Positions 18,420-26,265 of a stretch of 39,164 nucleotides of DNA are shown piece by piece; positions within the stretch are counted from its first letter, which is position 1; each line of letters starts with the position of its first letter. The stretch is from a virus: positions 1 to 39,164 of IMG/VR virus record IMGVR_UViG_3300038701_000855; one strand, given 5' to 3'. The position numbers were made by a program, and so were the translations under genes. The notes under the pieces are model-generated. The model ran no database searches, was not told where the DNA came from, and saw only the letters and a list, made by a program, of their open reading frames with translations.

Positions 18420-18851
18420 CTAAAACTCCTCTTTCAAGTCCTTTGCTATCTCTTTGGCGATCTTGTCTATTTGAGTTTCTGGCACTTCATCAACTTGGCT
18501 TTCTAATGTTTTATTGTAAATTGTGCTAGTTTCGCTGTAATCATCACGGAAACGGCAAGATACAATCTTATTATACAACGCTGTGTTGAACTTTTTATCG
18601 TTGTCTGTGATAACGTTTTCACGCCCCATTTTCTCGTACCAAGACTGCGCTAAAGAAACGGCTGTCTGCATTGCGTCAAAGAATTTGCTATGCGTTTTCA
18701 TCCAATTATAAACTGTTTGTTTACTAACTCCACATTCTGCGCCTATTTCTGCAATGGAATATCCTTTCTTCCCACATTCAATTGCTAGTTGACAATATTC
18801 TTCTTTATAGCTTGTTGGTTGTCCTGCGGTTATATTTGGCTTATCACTCAT
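18420..18851 (-). CDS. terS: Terminase small subunit
   Basis: 143 residues. The N-terminal helix-turn-helix IECGKKGYSIAEIGAECGVSKQTVYNWMKTH (read in blocks at about 24-54) is the DNA-recognition part. The middle DAMQTAVSLAQSWYEKMGREN is the helical oligomerisation part. The C-terminus is acidic/Lys (KEIAKDLKEEF). Size, HTH and position upstream of terL fit TerS, which selects the packaging site. Five nt separate it from the SAP gene. Confidence 0.75.
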   Translation of the reverse strand: MSDKPNITAGQPTSYKEEYCQLAIECGKKGYSIAEIGAECGVSKQTVYNWMKTHSKFFDAMQTAVSLAQSWYEKMGRENVITDNDKKFNTALYNKIVSCRFRDDYSETSTIYNKTLESQVDEVPETQIDKIAKEIAKDLKEEF

Positions 18852-18855
18852 ACTA

Positions 18856-19392
18856 TTAACCTAAATTAGGGTTTGCATCTTGAAACTTCTTCATAGCTTC
18901 TTCTGGTGTATCACCACCTTTAGTTATGTAGATTCCTTTTGTAGGGCTAACGAACTTCTGCGCCATTTGTAGGATGGTTTTCTCACCTGCAGTTATGTTA
19001 ATACATTCAGAACGTCTTGCAGCTCCTTTAAACACAACGCTATAGTTGTTAGGGCAGTTCTCTTGGAGGAAGTACTGAACACGTCCAGCAAAGATTATAT
19101 CAAGCTTTCTGCTTAGTGATTCCCAGTTCGCTTCATGCGCTATCTTTCTTGCGTCTAGTTCATTATTAGCAAGGATTTGTTTATTTTCAACTGTAGGGTT
19201 TTTAATCTCTATTTCTTCTGGGCTAATGTCTATATTATCATCTTCTGCTGTAAATACTTTCTCGCTTACATCACCTTTAAGAAAGCCATCTAATCTCTTT
19301 TGTAAGTCTGCTTTAGTGCCTTGCCCGCCTAAACCTAAACGAGCGCATTCTTTTTGCAACTCGTTAAACTTCATATTCTCTATATCTGTCAT
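18856..19392 (-). CDS. SAP-domain protein, first gene of the late operon
   Basis: 178 residues. Residues about 5-40 (MKFNELQKECARLGLGGQGTKADLQKRLDGFL, in blocks) form a SAP helix-extended loop-helix, a DNA-binding motif. The C-terminal half has a compact domain with VQYFLQENCPNNYSVVFKGAARRSECINI. It may assist terminase with DNA (inference). It stands directly behind a TTGCCT-N17-TATAAT promoter, with GGAG before the ATG. Confidence 0.7.
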   Translation of the reverse strand: MTDIENMKFNELQKECARLGLGGQGTKADLQKRLDGFLKGDVSEKVFTAEDDNIDISPEEIEIKNPTVENKQILANNELDARKIAHEANWESLSRKLDIIFAGRVQYFLQENCPNNYSVVFKGAARRSECINITAGEKTILQMAQKFVSPTKGIYITKGGDTPEEAMKKFQDANPNLG

Positions 19393-19425
19393 GTTATTAT
19401 GCTCCTTTATTTAAACAGTATTACA

Positions 19426-19454
19426 ATTATAAGCTATAAAGCATAAAAAGGCAA
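19426..19454 (-). promoter_or_regulatory. Candidate late-operon promoter
   Basis: Minus strand TTGCCT, 17-nt spacer, perfect TATAAT; start near 19419, about 27 nt before the SAP gene ATG. The -35 overlaps the T-run of the terminator that ends the replication/accessory block, so the two transcription units are cleanly split here. Confidence 0.65.
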
Positions 19455-19471
19455 CTAAGTTGATGATTGCC
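19445..19471 (-). terminator. Terminator of the accessory operon
   Basis: Minus strand stem GGCAA/TTGCC with a 12-nt loop (19450-19471) followed by TTTTT (19449-19445). The stem is short, so it may be partial; it lies 13 nt after the stop of the 105-aa gene. Confidence 0.5.
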
Positions 19472-19483
19472 CTCTCTACGCAT

Positions 19484-19801
19484 TTATTTCTTGTATACAG
19501 TTGCTATAGTTTTATTAACTATCTTAAACACCATATCACCAATTGGAACAGATCTTGCTCCGTTGTTTAGTGCATATTCAACGTCTGGCGTATACATCTC
19601 GTCCCTTATAGCTTGCACATCAATATCATAATATCTCTCTAAGTATCTTAATACTGCGTGATCTGATATATTAGGGGATTTTTTCTTTGGTATCTTCTTT
19701 AAGTTTGCAACCACCCTGTTTTTATCTTTTATAGCCTTTGTTATCTTCTTAGCTTTTACTGCACGTTTTATTGTCTTCCTTGTTTTTTTAATGTGCCTCA
19801 T
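19484..19801 (-). CDS. Basic phage protein with ISDHAVLRYLER motif, 105 aa
   Basis: ATG 19801 is preferred: GGAGAG lies 4-9 nt upstream and the ATG overlaps the upstream stop (ATGA). ATG 19813 precedes the ribosome site itself. Residues 1-45 are extremely Lys/Arg-rich. The C-terminal 60 residues hold SDHAVLRYLERYYDIDVQAIRDEM and MVFKIVNKTIATVYKK, a compact domain seen in many phage hypothetical proteins. A nucleic-acid-binding role is inferred from charge. Confidence 0.65.
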   Translation of the reverse strand: MRHIKKTRKTIKRAVKAKKITKAIKDKNRVVANLKKIPKKKSPNISDHAVLRYLERYYDIDVQAIRDEMYTPDVEYALNNGARSVPIGDMVFKIVNKTIATVYKK

Positions 19802-20148
19802 TCTTCTCTCCATATATCATAGGTTTTGTTTATCTTATCAAGGTGTATCTGCCTAATAGCTATCTCACCACTCGCCCATCTTCTTACTGTTCTAGGGTTA
19901 AGCCCAGCCATCTTAGATAGTTGAGCTTTCCATGTTTCCCCGTAAAGGGCTTCGCATTTATCTATCCAGTTCATATCTATTGCATCACCTAAGAAGCCAT
20001 AGCCTTGATATATAGTTTTAAGGTCTTTCAAGCCCTCTATGTCTAGAGTAGTAAGGTCTATAACCTCATAATCTTCACTATGTTCTTGATTCTCTTGTGT
20101 CATCTCTTGAAACATAGTTTTATATTTAGTTATTACTTGTGCTGTCAT
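19798..20148 (-). CDS. Helix-turn-helix regulator, 116 aa
   Basis: The C-terminal half has WKAQLSKMAGLNPRTVRRWASGEIAI, a clear phage-type HTH (recognition helix NPRTVRRWASG). The N-terminal 60 residues are acidic. It is the penultimate gene before the late promoter at 19426-19454, so it is a reasonable candidate for control of late genes (inference). Confidence 0.65.
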   Translation of the reverse strand: MTAQVITKYKTMFQEMTQENQEHSEDYEVIDLTTLDIEGLKDLKTIYQGYGFLGDAIDMNWIDKCEALYGETWKAQLSKMAGLNPRTVRRWASGEIAIRQIHLDKINKTYDIWREE

Positions 20149-20876
20149 TATATACCTTTCTTTTGTAGATATTCGCTTGTAAGTTTTGCTAACTCATTAA
20201 TTTGTTGTCTTAAACCCTCTATACTTGCGTGTTGAACACGACCATTAACTATAAGATAATCCATTAATGTTTCTTCTGGCTCTTGTTTATCTTCTACTAT
20301 GCGGTAGTGTGTTATACACCCATATGTATCAACATCTTCCCAATCCCATTCGTCTGCTGTCATAACTTGATGATATCTTGAGCTTGTTAATGTTTCATCT
20401 AACAACTTAACCTCAACCATCACATCATCAGCAACTGGCTGTTTACCCGTAGTGTGTTCTATCCAACCGTCTTCGTCTGGTTGTTCTTGCCATAGGGATT
20501 GAAAACATGATTCACTAGATATATGCACAAAATCTTCTTCATCTTGCTCTGATATAAACTCTCTACCTTTTGATATATATTTTAACACACTTTTTCCGTA
20601 AGGGTGGATATTATACTCCTTCCCCACCTCTATTAAGTCACCATTCTTGCAGTAGTATTGGTTATCCTCTTGGAGTACTGATACTATATCTCTACCACTT
20701 TCACCTTTTTTTATAAAAAACCTTCCATTTTCTGTCCATACATTATACTTTCCGTGTATAGGATAAGTATGGTTGACCCAAATATTAATTATCTCATCTT
20801 CCTCACCATTCCTCAACTTAACCCTATCACCAACTTTAAAAGTGTGGTTGTCTATCGGTTCCCATTTTTTAGTCAT
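20148..20876 (-). CDS. Hypothetical protein with WIE..TGKQPV domain, 242 aa
   Basis: ATG 20876 (MTKKWEPID) chosen; ATG 20882 is 6 nt further up. The N-terminal part holds two KOW/SH3-like strands (FKVGDRVKLRNGEEDEI). Residues about 130-190 have DGWIEHTTGKQPVADDVMVEVKLLD, a short domain repeated in many phage proteins, ending in YRIVEDKQEPEETL. The C-terminus is a helix. The function is unknown. Confidence 0.6.
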   Translation of the reverse strand: MTKKWEPIDNHTFKVGDRVKLRNGEEDEIINIWVNHTYPIHGKYNVWTENGRFFIKKGESGRDIVSVLQEDNQYYCKNGDLIEVGKEYNIHPYGKSVLKYISKGREFISEQDEEDFVHISSESCFQSLWQEQPDEDGWIEHTTGKQPVADDVMVEVKLLDETLTSSRYHQVMTADEWDWEDVDTYGCITHYRIVEDKQEPEETLMDYLIVNGRVQHASIEGLRQQINELAKLTSEYLQKKGI

Positions 20877-21132
20877 TCTCATTAACCTCTTTTATTGTTA
20901 AAATGCCGCTCATTTGATCATATTTTAAACCCTTTCCTCTTACCTCATAAGTATAACAATCACTAACCATTCGCCAAAACTTTACTCTTACGCTCTCCGC
21001 TTGCTTAGCAGCTTTTGCAGCTTTTTTATAACCAAATAATCGTTTAGTATAAACATCTCTTAAGCTTATTAAAGAGGCATATTCATTAAAGATGTTCTGT
21101 AAATCTATAGCTATTTCTATCTCCTTAGTCAT
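20869..21132 (-). CDS. Hypothetical protein, 87 aa
   Basis: Helical Lys/Ala-rich centre (RLFGYKKAAKAAKQAESVRVKF) with a beta C-terminus (GLKYDQMSGILTIKEV). It overlaps both neighbours by 8 nt, typical of this tightly packed small-gene block. Family not recognised. Confidence 0.55.
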   Translation of the reverse strand: MTKEIEIAIDLQNIFNEYASLISLRDVYTKRLFGYKKAAKAAKQAESVRVKFWRMVSDCYTYEVRGKGLKYDQMSGILTIKEVNEND

Positions 21133-21382
21133 TGCTTTCCATCTCCTTTATAGCTTGTTCACATGCTTCTTTAGTGGGGTAAATGCGACATTGCTCGTGC
21201 CACAATGGGGCAAATATATACAAACCTAAATCATCAACGTTAACTCCCGTTCTATTATCACACACATCACTAATAACACCCCGATAACAAGTTCGGTCAC
21301 CAGTTAGTTGCTTTTTATCATCTCTATTAGCTATAGGAACCCAAACCTCTTGCCCTATATCATACTTAGTTTCTATTTTCAT
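21125..21382 (-). CDS. Hypothetical KOW-like protein, 85 aa
   Basis: Begins MKIETKYDIGQEVWVPI, with GVISDVCDNRTGV and FAPLWHEQCRIYPTKEACEQAI. This is the common short phage domain with an SH3-like barrel and a C-terminal helix. Function unknown. The start overlaps the stop of a possible 20-aa ORF (ATGA). Confidence 0.55.
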   Translation of the reverse strand: MKIETKYDIGQEVWVPIANRDDKKQLTGDRTCYRGVISDVCDNRTGVNVDDLGLYIFAPLWHEQCRIYPTKEACEQAIKEMESND

Positions 21383-21441
21383 TTCTTCCTCACTGGTATT
21401 GTTATTGGCACATCAAGCTTGCCTAGTGGGTAGTTAGTCAT
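21379..21441 (-). CDS. Possible 20-aa micro-ORF
   Basis: ATG 21441 has GAGG 6 nt upstream, overlaps the stop of the ASCH gene, and its own TGA overlaps the next ATG. The product starts MTNYPLGKLDVPITIP and ends in RKK. The perfect coupling at both ends is the only support; it may instead be a translational bridge. Confidence 0.35.
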   Translation of the reverse strand: MTNYPLGKLDVPITIPVRKK

Positions 21442-21742
21442 TAACGACCTCATTTAATTTTATTTTTATACAAGCTATCTCAATGTTTAGTGTGCCGTAT
21501 ATCATTTTAATGGCTTCTTTGTTGTCTAATTCAATTCCTTTTTTAACCTCAAATCCAACAACTTCACCCTCCAACCTATTTTGCTTACCATAACCTTTTG
21601 ATATAGTTACTTGCCTACCTACAGTACAAGTACTTTCATTCCATCTACTGCCATATCTACGAAACTCTGTGTTTTTTCTTCCACTTTTAAACGCCTCATA
21701 GTATTCTGTTTTTAAAGGTATAAACAATGCTTTATCAGTCAT
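21434..21742 (-). CDS. ASCH-domain protein
   Basis: 102 residues: LFIPLKTEYYEAFKSGRKNTEFRRYG, then VGRQVTISKGYGKQNRLEGEVVGFE. This is the ASCH beta-barrel, with the conserved Lys/Glu-containing KNTEFR at the ligand cleft. ASCH proteins bind RNA, and some hydrolyse modified nucleosides. In a phage early block it could act on RNA or on nucleotides (inference). Confidence 0.75.
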   Translation of the reverse strand: MTDKALFIPLKTEYYEAFKSGRKNTEFRRYGSRWNESTCTVGRQVTISKGYGKQNRLEGEVVGFEVKKGIELDNKEAIKMIYGTLNIEIACIKIKLNEVVND

Positions 21743-22034
21743 TCTCTAACTCCTTATCTATACATTCATCACAAAGCTTGTAGTTGTTAATTCTAAAATT
21801 AACTTGCTTTTCTTCTTGGCACTTATCGCATTTATCTTTCGTGCTTTTTGGTGGTTGTGGCAATGGCATCCAATAGGTTGGTGCTTCTTTACTGTATTCT
21901 ATGCCAATATAGTGCCATTCTTTTACATGTGGGTTATAACAAGTAATTCTCCATCGCACACCACCCTGCCATGTTAATATTATAGTTCCATCCTTAGGTG
22001 CTGTTTCTATAGGCTGCCATTTATCTTCACTCAT
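21735..22034 (-). CDS. DUF551-like protein with C-terminal zinc ribbon
   Basis: ATG 22034 chosen (MSEDKWQPIETAPKDGT; GGGGG before it). The N-terminus WQPIETAPKDG..IILTW and later YWMPLPQPPKS are the DUF551 signature. The C-terminal CDKCQEE...CDECIDKE gives two CxxC pairs for a zinc ribbon, an addition I do not expect in every member. Role unknown. Confidence 0.68.
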   Translation of the reverse strand: MSEDKWQPIETAPKDGTIILTWQGGVRWRITCYNPHVKEWHYIGIEYSKEAPTYWMPLPQPPKSTKDKCDKCQEEKQVNFRINNYKLCDECIDKELEND

Positions 22035-22036
22035 AA

Positions 22037-22420
22037 CTACCCCCAAAACTCACTAAATCCAAAGGCTATTATAGCACAAGCACCCAGAATATATAAGAAA
22101 CTACTGATAAATATCTTAATTAACCTACGCCTTTCGCTTGCTCTAATTTGCTCAATAATTGCTTGTTTGCGCTCTTGTTTAAGCTGCTCTTGTTGTTCTA
22201 TAATCGGAATACTTACCACCAAACCAGTAACTTCATCAAATTCAAAAAATTTACTCAATGCTAGATATGTCTTTTCTGACACTATACTGCTTTTATGATA
22301 CATAACACCGTGTAATTGTGCGTATGTCATGCCACATTGTTTAGCTACATAATCAAAACTTAGTTTATATTTTAATCTTTCTGCTGTAATGCTTGGTTTA
22401 TCTATTTTATATTTAGGCAT
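22037..22420 (-). CDS. Membrane-anchored HTH protein, 127 aa
   Basis: Residues about 10-60 form an XRE-like helix bundle (LSFDYVAKQCGMTYAQLHGVMYHKS). Then come a basic/Gln-rich helix (EQQEQLKQERKQAIIEQIRASERRR) and one C-terminal membrane segment (IFISSFLYILGACAIIAFGF). AAGGAG lies 9 nt before the ATG. It is the first gene behind the shared CAAGTAG promoter. An HTH tethered to the membrane suggests a sensor or immunity regulator (inference). Confidence 0.65.
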   Translation of the reverse strand: MPKYKIDKPSITAERLKYKLSFDYVAKQCGMTYAQLHGVMYHKSSIVSEKTYLALSKFFEFDEVTGLVVSIPIIEQQEQLKQERKQAIIEQIRASERRRLIKIFISSFLYILGACAIIAFGFSEFWG

Positions 22421-22452
22421 AATCTATACTCCTTTTATTGTTGTGTAAACCT

Positions 22453-22481
22453 ATAGTATCTAGCTTTTTCCTACCTGTCAA
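22453..22481 (-). promoter_or_regulatory. Shared-type early promoter C
   Basis: Minus strand TTGACA, 17-nt spacer, TACTAT. The leader has ACACAACAA (22446-22438) and AAGGAGTAT (22434-22426). Spacer, leader and upstream repeat match promoters at 27470 and 33146. Confidence 0.75.
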
Positions 22482-22488
22482 CTACTTG
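22471..22488 (-). promoter_or_regulatory. Operator-like direct repeat C
   Basis: Minus strand CAAGTAG-TTGA-CAGGTAG, 11-bp spacing (one helical turn), spanning the -35. It has the same arrangement as at 27463-27480 and 33139-33156. Confidence 0.6.
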
Positions 22489-22490
22489 TT

Positions 22491-22961
22491 TTAATAATAT
22501 CCATCTTTTTGTAATTTAGCTATTAACTTCGTAGCGTGCTTTTCACATGAACGATATATTTTTACTATATCCTCTTGCGTTAAATCTGCGTCTGGGTCGT
22601 TAAAAGCTTGTTCAACTATATTGTTCGTGTCTTGTATAACCTCGATAACCCCACTTGGAAGCTCTGCAAGCTCATTATCATTTAAAGCTGCGCCCATATT
22701 AGCAATTGTTATAAAACACTTTCTTGTATCAAACTTATTATCCACGAAATGCTCAAACACATTACCAGCCTCTTTCTTTAGCCTCTTTACAACTTTTGTA
22801 TCTAGACCACATAAGCTTTTTAAATCTTGCTCTAGGAGGCTCTTTGCCTTTTTAAATGAGTCGGTGTTTTTATATTTTCCCTCCCATTGCCTTATAACTT
22901 CCAGATATAACTCTGATATTAAACAATCCTCTACTGTTCTTTTTGCGTTTCTATATGTCAT
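22491..22961 (-). CDS. Hypothetical helical protein, 156 aa
   Basis: All-helical, acidic, no signal peptide: VEDCLISELYLEVIRQWEGKY, LLEQDLKSLCGLDTKVVKRL, EHATKLIAKLQKDGYY. It overlaps the 140-aa gene by 11 nt. No family recognised. Confidence 0.55.
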   Translation of the reverse strand: MTYRNAKRTVEDCLISELYLEVIRQWEGKYKNTDSFKKAKSLLEQDLKSLCGLDTKVVKRLKKEAGNVFEHFVDNKFDTRKCFITIANMGAALNDNELAELPSGVIEVIQDTNNIVEQAFNDPDADLTQEDIVKIYRSCEKHATKLIAKLQKDGYY

Positions 22962-23373
22962 TTTTTACCTTTTGTTTTGTTTTCTCTTCTATCCAATACC
23001 CTATACCGGCTAACAAACCCTTTGCACAATCAAATTGCACATGGTCGGCATAGATAGCCCTCCTGTAAATTTCCACGTCATTTTTTCTTACTGTAAAAGC
23101 CCATGTTGTTTTTTCATCGTCATCATCTTCATTTGCAAATAAAGGGTGTATAGCTTCTTCTTCATAACCGTAATAAAAACTATATTCCCCAGCTGAAAAG
23201 CCTGCATAATCGCTAGCGCAATAAATATTTTCCTCTATCTTCGGGTTATATATTTTTACTTGCTGCCGTCTTTCATTCTCTTCTAATATAGCTTTGGTTT
23301 TCCTTATTTCTTTCTCTATTTTAGTTTGTGACGCTATTAATTGGTTTAGCTTGTCTTTTAATTCTTCTATCAT
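22951..23373 (-). CDS. Hypothetical protein with N-terminal coiled coil, 140 aa
   Basis: Residues 1-40 form a charged coiled coil (KDKLNQLIASQTKIEKEIRK). The rest is a compact Tyr/Asp-rich domain (YCASDYAGFSAGEYSFYYG, NEDDDDEKTTWAFTV). Function unknown. Confidence 0.55.
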   Translation of the reverse strand: MIEELKDKLNQLIASQTKIEKEIRKTKAILEENERRQQVKIYNPKIEENIYCASDYAGFSAGEYSFYYGYEEEAIHPLFANEDDDDEKTTWAFTVRKNDVEIYRRAIYADHVQFDCAKGLLAGIGYWIEEKTKQKVKNDI

Positions 23374-23405
23374 CTAAAATACTCCTCTATTTGTTGTAAT
23401 GCTGT

Positions 23406-23564
23406 TTAATCAATCAAGCCCAGTTTATCTTCAAGCTCGGTTATGTATTCGTTTTTCTTTTCAAGAACCATTGATAATTCCCTTAATTGCATTTTTAAGT
23501 TTCTCTTATCAACACTCAATGATGTCATAGTGTTTTGTAGTTCTTGTTCTGTTTTAGCTTCCAT
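23406..23564 (-). CDS. Coiled-coil protein, 52 aa
   Basis: Begins MEAKTEQELQNTMTSLSVDK and ends LEDKLGLID, nearly all helix with heptad-like Leu/Met spacing. GAGGAG lies 8 nt before ATG 23564. It starts 2 nt after the helicase stop, so it is part of the replication operon. It could assist the helicase (inference). Confidence 0.6.
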   Translation of the reverse strand: MEAKTEQELQNTMTSLSVDKRNLKMQLRELSMVLEKKNEYITELEDKLGLID

Positions 23565-23566
23565 AA

Positions 23567-24838
23567 TTATATCTCCTCAAAATGTGTTCCGTTTTTGTTA
23601 ATAGTTAGTATTGGGTTGTTTTCATCTCCTAAAGGCACTCGCTCCGTATAACGAGAATATTGCAGTTTAAGCCACGCTGTATTACCAACTGGTATATCTT
23701 CATTGTCTAGTGGTCGCTTAATCATGTAAAGCTGGTCACATGCTCTAGCAAGACCGCCAGAGCCTAGCACTTTACCATCATAGTTTGCTTGTACTAGTAA
23801 GACGCACCAAATATCATGTCGCTTGCATATTCTGTGAACCCAGTTTGCTACATCTTCAAGATGCTCTGCTTTATTCTGCCCCCTTTTTACACCACCCACT
23901 AATTGGTAGTAATCCAAGATAAAACCCTCAATCTTACTTTGGTGAACATACTTCTCAACACTCGCTTGTAAGCTTTCAAAAGTTATTCCTGCTTGGTCTT
24001 CAAATATAATATTTTCTTGAATCTTTTTTGTTTCCTCTATTACTCGAGAAACTATAGAATCTCTTTGACTTCCTTTAGTATAAAAAGCTTTAGATGGCAA
24101 GTTTAACCTCTGTCCTAACTGGCGTTTTATTAACTCATCACTTCCCATTTCTGCGCAAATAAATAAATGTTTATGATTGTCACTTGCTAATTGATTTGAA
24201 ATAGTTGTTGCCATTAAAGTCTTACCGCACTTTGGGGGAGCAAGAAACGCATATACTCTCTTTTTTTCAATTCCACCTCCCATCGCAACATCTAACATCG
24301 TCAAACCTGTTGTAGCTTGATATTGAGGTGTTTCTTTCATCATTTCTTCACATAATAGGTTTGCAGCCTCTTTAAAGGTTGACGCTGTTTTACTTTTACC
24401 TTTTGTTAATAAGTTAGTCATGTTTGCTAGTGTTGTAGATAATATTTCATCGATAGGAGCATCACTTGGCACGTCAATTAAAGCATCATTGCAGACTTTA
24501 GATACTTCTCTTCGCAAAAATAAATCCTGCAAGGTTGTTATGTTATGTTTAAAATTCATCACGCCAACATTGCTATATGCGTTAATAATATCAGCATAGT
24601 TATCATCTAATTTATTACCAAATTCGTCTTTTACATCATCAAAACGATGTCTTAATTGTACTGGTGAAATTGTTCCTTGCGACATAATCAATTCAACAGC
24701 AAGAGTATAGAATTTTCTATGCAATGCGGTTGTAAATAAATCTACATGCAACTTGTCTATATGTTTATAATAAATTTCTGGTTTACTCACCAATACGCTC
24801 AATAATTGTATTTCTGCTTTCTCATTTACTATTTCCAT
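23567..24838 (-). CDS. DnaB-like replicative helicase
   Basis: 423 residues. The N-terminal DnaB-type helical domain is at about 1-110. The RecA-like motor has Walker A APPKCGKT (200-207), Walker B GFILDYYQLV (305-314), and the C-terminal motif QANYDGKVLGSGGLARACDQLYMIKR. The second Walker A residue is Pro and Lys-Cys precedes GKT, which is acceptable in phage DnaB relatives. It unwinds the fork and is loaded by the upstream initiator-like protein. It overlaps that gene by 10 nt. Confidence 0.87.
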   Translation of the reverse strand: MEIVNEKAEIQLLSVLVSKPEIYYKHIDKLHVDLFTTALHRKFYTLAVELIMSQGTISPVQLRHRFDDVKDEFGNKLDDNYADIINAYSNVGVMNFKHNITTLQDLFLRREVSKVCNDALIDVPSDAPIDEILSTTLANMTNLLTKGKSKTASTFKEAANLLCEEMMKETPQYQATTGLTMLDVAMGGGIEKKRVYAFLAPPKCGKTLMATTISNQLASDNHKHLFICAEMGSDELIKRQLGQRLNLPSKAFYTKGSQRDSIVSRVIEETKKIQENIIFEDQAGITFESLQASVEKYVHQSKIEGFILDYYQLVGGVKRGQNKAEHLEDVANWVHRICKRHDIWCVLLVQANYDGKVLGSGGLARACDQLYMIKRPLDNEDIPVGNTAWLKLQYSRYTERVPLGDENNPILTINKNGTHFEEI

Positions 24839-25578
24839 AACTCTAACTCCTGCTTTAATTCATCAAAAGATTTTGTGTATATTTCTTTCTTAGCAGGGCA
24901 TTTCTTTTCTATATCTTGCCAAGCAAAAGAGTTTCTAAACGTGGCAACATAATCTTTCTTAGGTTTTGCACCAGCAGCCCAATTCTTAAAGTATTCCAAT
25001 AAAGCAACTTCATCTATGTTTTTGTAATAACCATCTTTGCGTTTATTATCTAACCAAGATTGGATGTGAGATATAGACAAATCACCAAGAGAAACCCCCT
25101 CTTTATTTTCTTTATTACTTCCTTTATTTATTCCTTTATTATTATTCTTGTTTATAGTGGAGCCAGTCTGGTGCTTTGATGGTGCTTCATTGGAGCTTTC
25201 ATTGGAGCTTTCATTGGAGCTTTCGTAGTTTTTAGGGTTCTGATACTTCCCGTAATTACTGATAGTAATCAACATCCCTCTGGTGCTTACGTTGGTTGTT
25301 ATCATAGATGCTTTCTTAAGGGCTTTCATTGCCTTCTTCATCTGGTCTTTCGTATAACTCTCTTTTCTATACCCTACATACCACGCCAAACCATCCCTTA
25401 TATCATCGAGCCGGACGAATAACTGCCCCCTTTCAATCGTGATTCCTGACGACTTTCCTTCTGTGTGATTAGCATTCATTAACAACCAATCCCATACTTC
25501 ACGTACATAAGGAGGTTGTGACATTATCTGGCTTTCCATAATGCAGCGAGCTTTAATGTAATATCCTTTATATATCAT
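24829..25578 (-). CDS. Replication initiation/helicase-loader-like protein
   Basis: 249 residues from ATG 25578, 7 nt after AAGGGG. The N-terminal half is a winged helix of the phage O/DnaD type (VREVWDWLLMNANH, GITIERGQLFVRLDDIRDGL). A low-complexity linker follows (SSNE three times, then Asn/Lys-rich). The C-terminal domain has LLEYFKNWAAGAKPKKDYVATFRNSFAW, typical of DnaT/DnaD-like replication proteins. It lies directly upstream of the helicase and overlaps the HNH gene by 11 nt. Confidence 0.72.
   Translation of the reverse strand: MIYKGYYIKARCIMESQIMSQPPYVREVWDWLLMNANHTEGKSSGITIERGQLFVRLDDIRDGLAWYVGYRKESYTKDQMKKAMKALKKASMITTNVSTRGMLITISNYGKYQNPKNYESSNESSNESSNEAPSKHQTGSTINKNNNKGINKGSNKENKEGVSLGDLSISHIQSWLDNKRKDGYYKNIDEVALLEYFKNWAAGAKPKKDYVATFRNSFAWQDIEKKCPAKKEIYTKSFDELKQELELWK
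25189..25224 (-). repeat. Three tandem 12-bp repeats
   Basis: ATTGGAGCTTTC on the plus strand, three perfect copies, encoding Glu-Ser-Ser-Asn units in the linker of the replication initiator. Likely a slippage-prone, length-variable linker. Confidence 0.8.
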
Positions 25579-26134
25579 ACTTTGCCCCTTTCTTGCTATT
25601 ACAAGTAGTGCATAATGTTTGCAGATTACTTTCTTTGTTGTCACCACCCTTTAAGACTGGTATTATGTGGTCGATAGATAAAGATTCACTAATTCCACAC
25701 GACTTACACGCATAACCATCTCTTTGAAATATCTTTTCTCTTAGCTTTTTATTTGTTATTTTTGCGCTAGCTACCTTGCGACGTCGTTTATAAGTCTTTT
25801 CATTTTCATAATACTCTTTGCAAAATATAACTTTTCTTTTAAAGGAGAATTGCTCGTTTACATCTATAAGGTCGTCCAATTTATAATATTCTTTACCATC
25901 TATAAAAGATAACAAGAAGTTAATATCTTCTTTCGGGATATATACCCCGTAAGATGCAAAGGGGTCACTCCACCTTGCAAATAAAACCTTCTCATAACAC
26001 ATTAATGGCTCAATTGATTTACTGGCATTATACTCCACAAGAGAGTCAGTTAATACTCTATTAGGCACATCATAAGAGCCGGGTCTAACTATATTAAAAT
26101 TATCTAAGAAATCTAAAACATCTGTAATGTTCAT
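25568..26134 (-). CDS. HNH endonuclease, free-standing
   Basis: 188 residues from ATG 26134, preceded by a strong GGAGGG; the longer upstream reading has no ribosome site. The C-terminal module is canonical: REKIFQRDGYACKSCGI, SLSIDHIIPVLKGGDNKESNLQTLC, TTCNSKKGAK. The N-terminal 110 residues look like an AP2/NUMOD-like or otherwise unknown targeting domain (DFLDNFNIVRPGSYDVPN). A homing role is likely; it stands at the head of the replication operon. Confidence 0.82.
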   Translation of the reverse strand: MNITDVLDFLDNFNIVRPGSYDVPNRVLTDSLVEYNASKSIEPLMCYEKVLFARWSDPFASYGVYIPKEDINFLLSFIDGKEYYKLDDLIDVNEQFSFKRKVIFCKEYYENEKTYKRRRKVASAKITNKKLREKIFQRDGYACKSCGISESLSIDHIIPVLKGGDNKESNLQTLCTTCNSKKGAKYDI

Positions 26135-26246
26135 TTGATACCCTCCATTCAGGTTATTGCGTTTCACTTTTAAAAATCGGCGGGTGGAGTGAATGGAAAC
26201 CACCCTTTTCATCGTTCGGAGCTACCGAAGACTAGCCTATTGTTAT

Positions 26247-26265
26247 TAACGTAAGGTCTACGTTA
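26247..26265. promoter_or_regulatory. 19-bp palindrome, operator-like
   Basis: TAACGTA-AGGTC-TACGTTA: two perfect 7-bp arms around 5 bp. It is in the gap between the leftward replication genes and the first rightward promoter, 22 bp before that promoter's -35. Confidence 0.55.
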
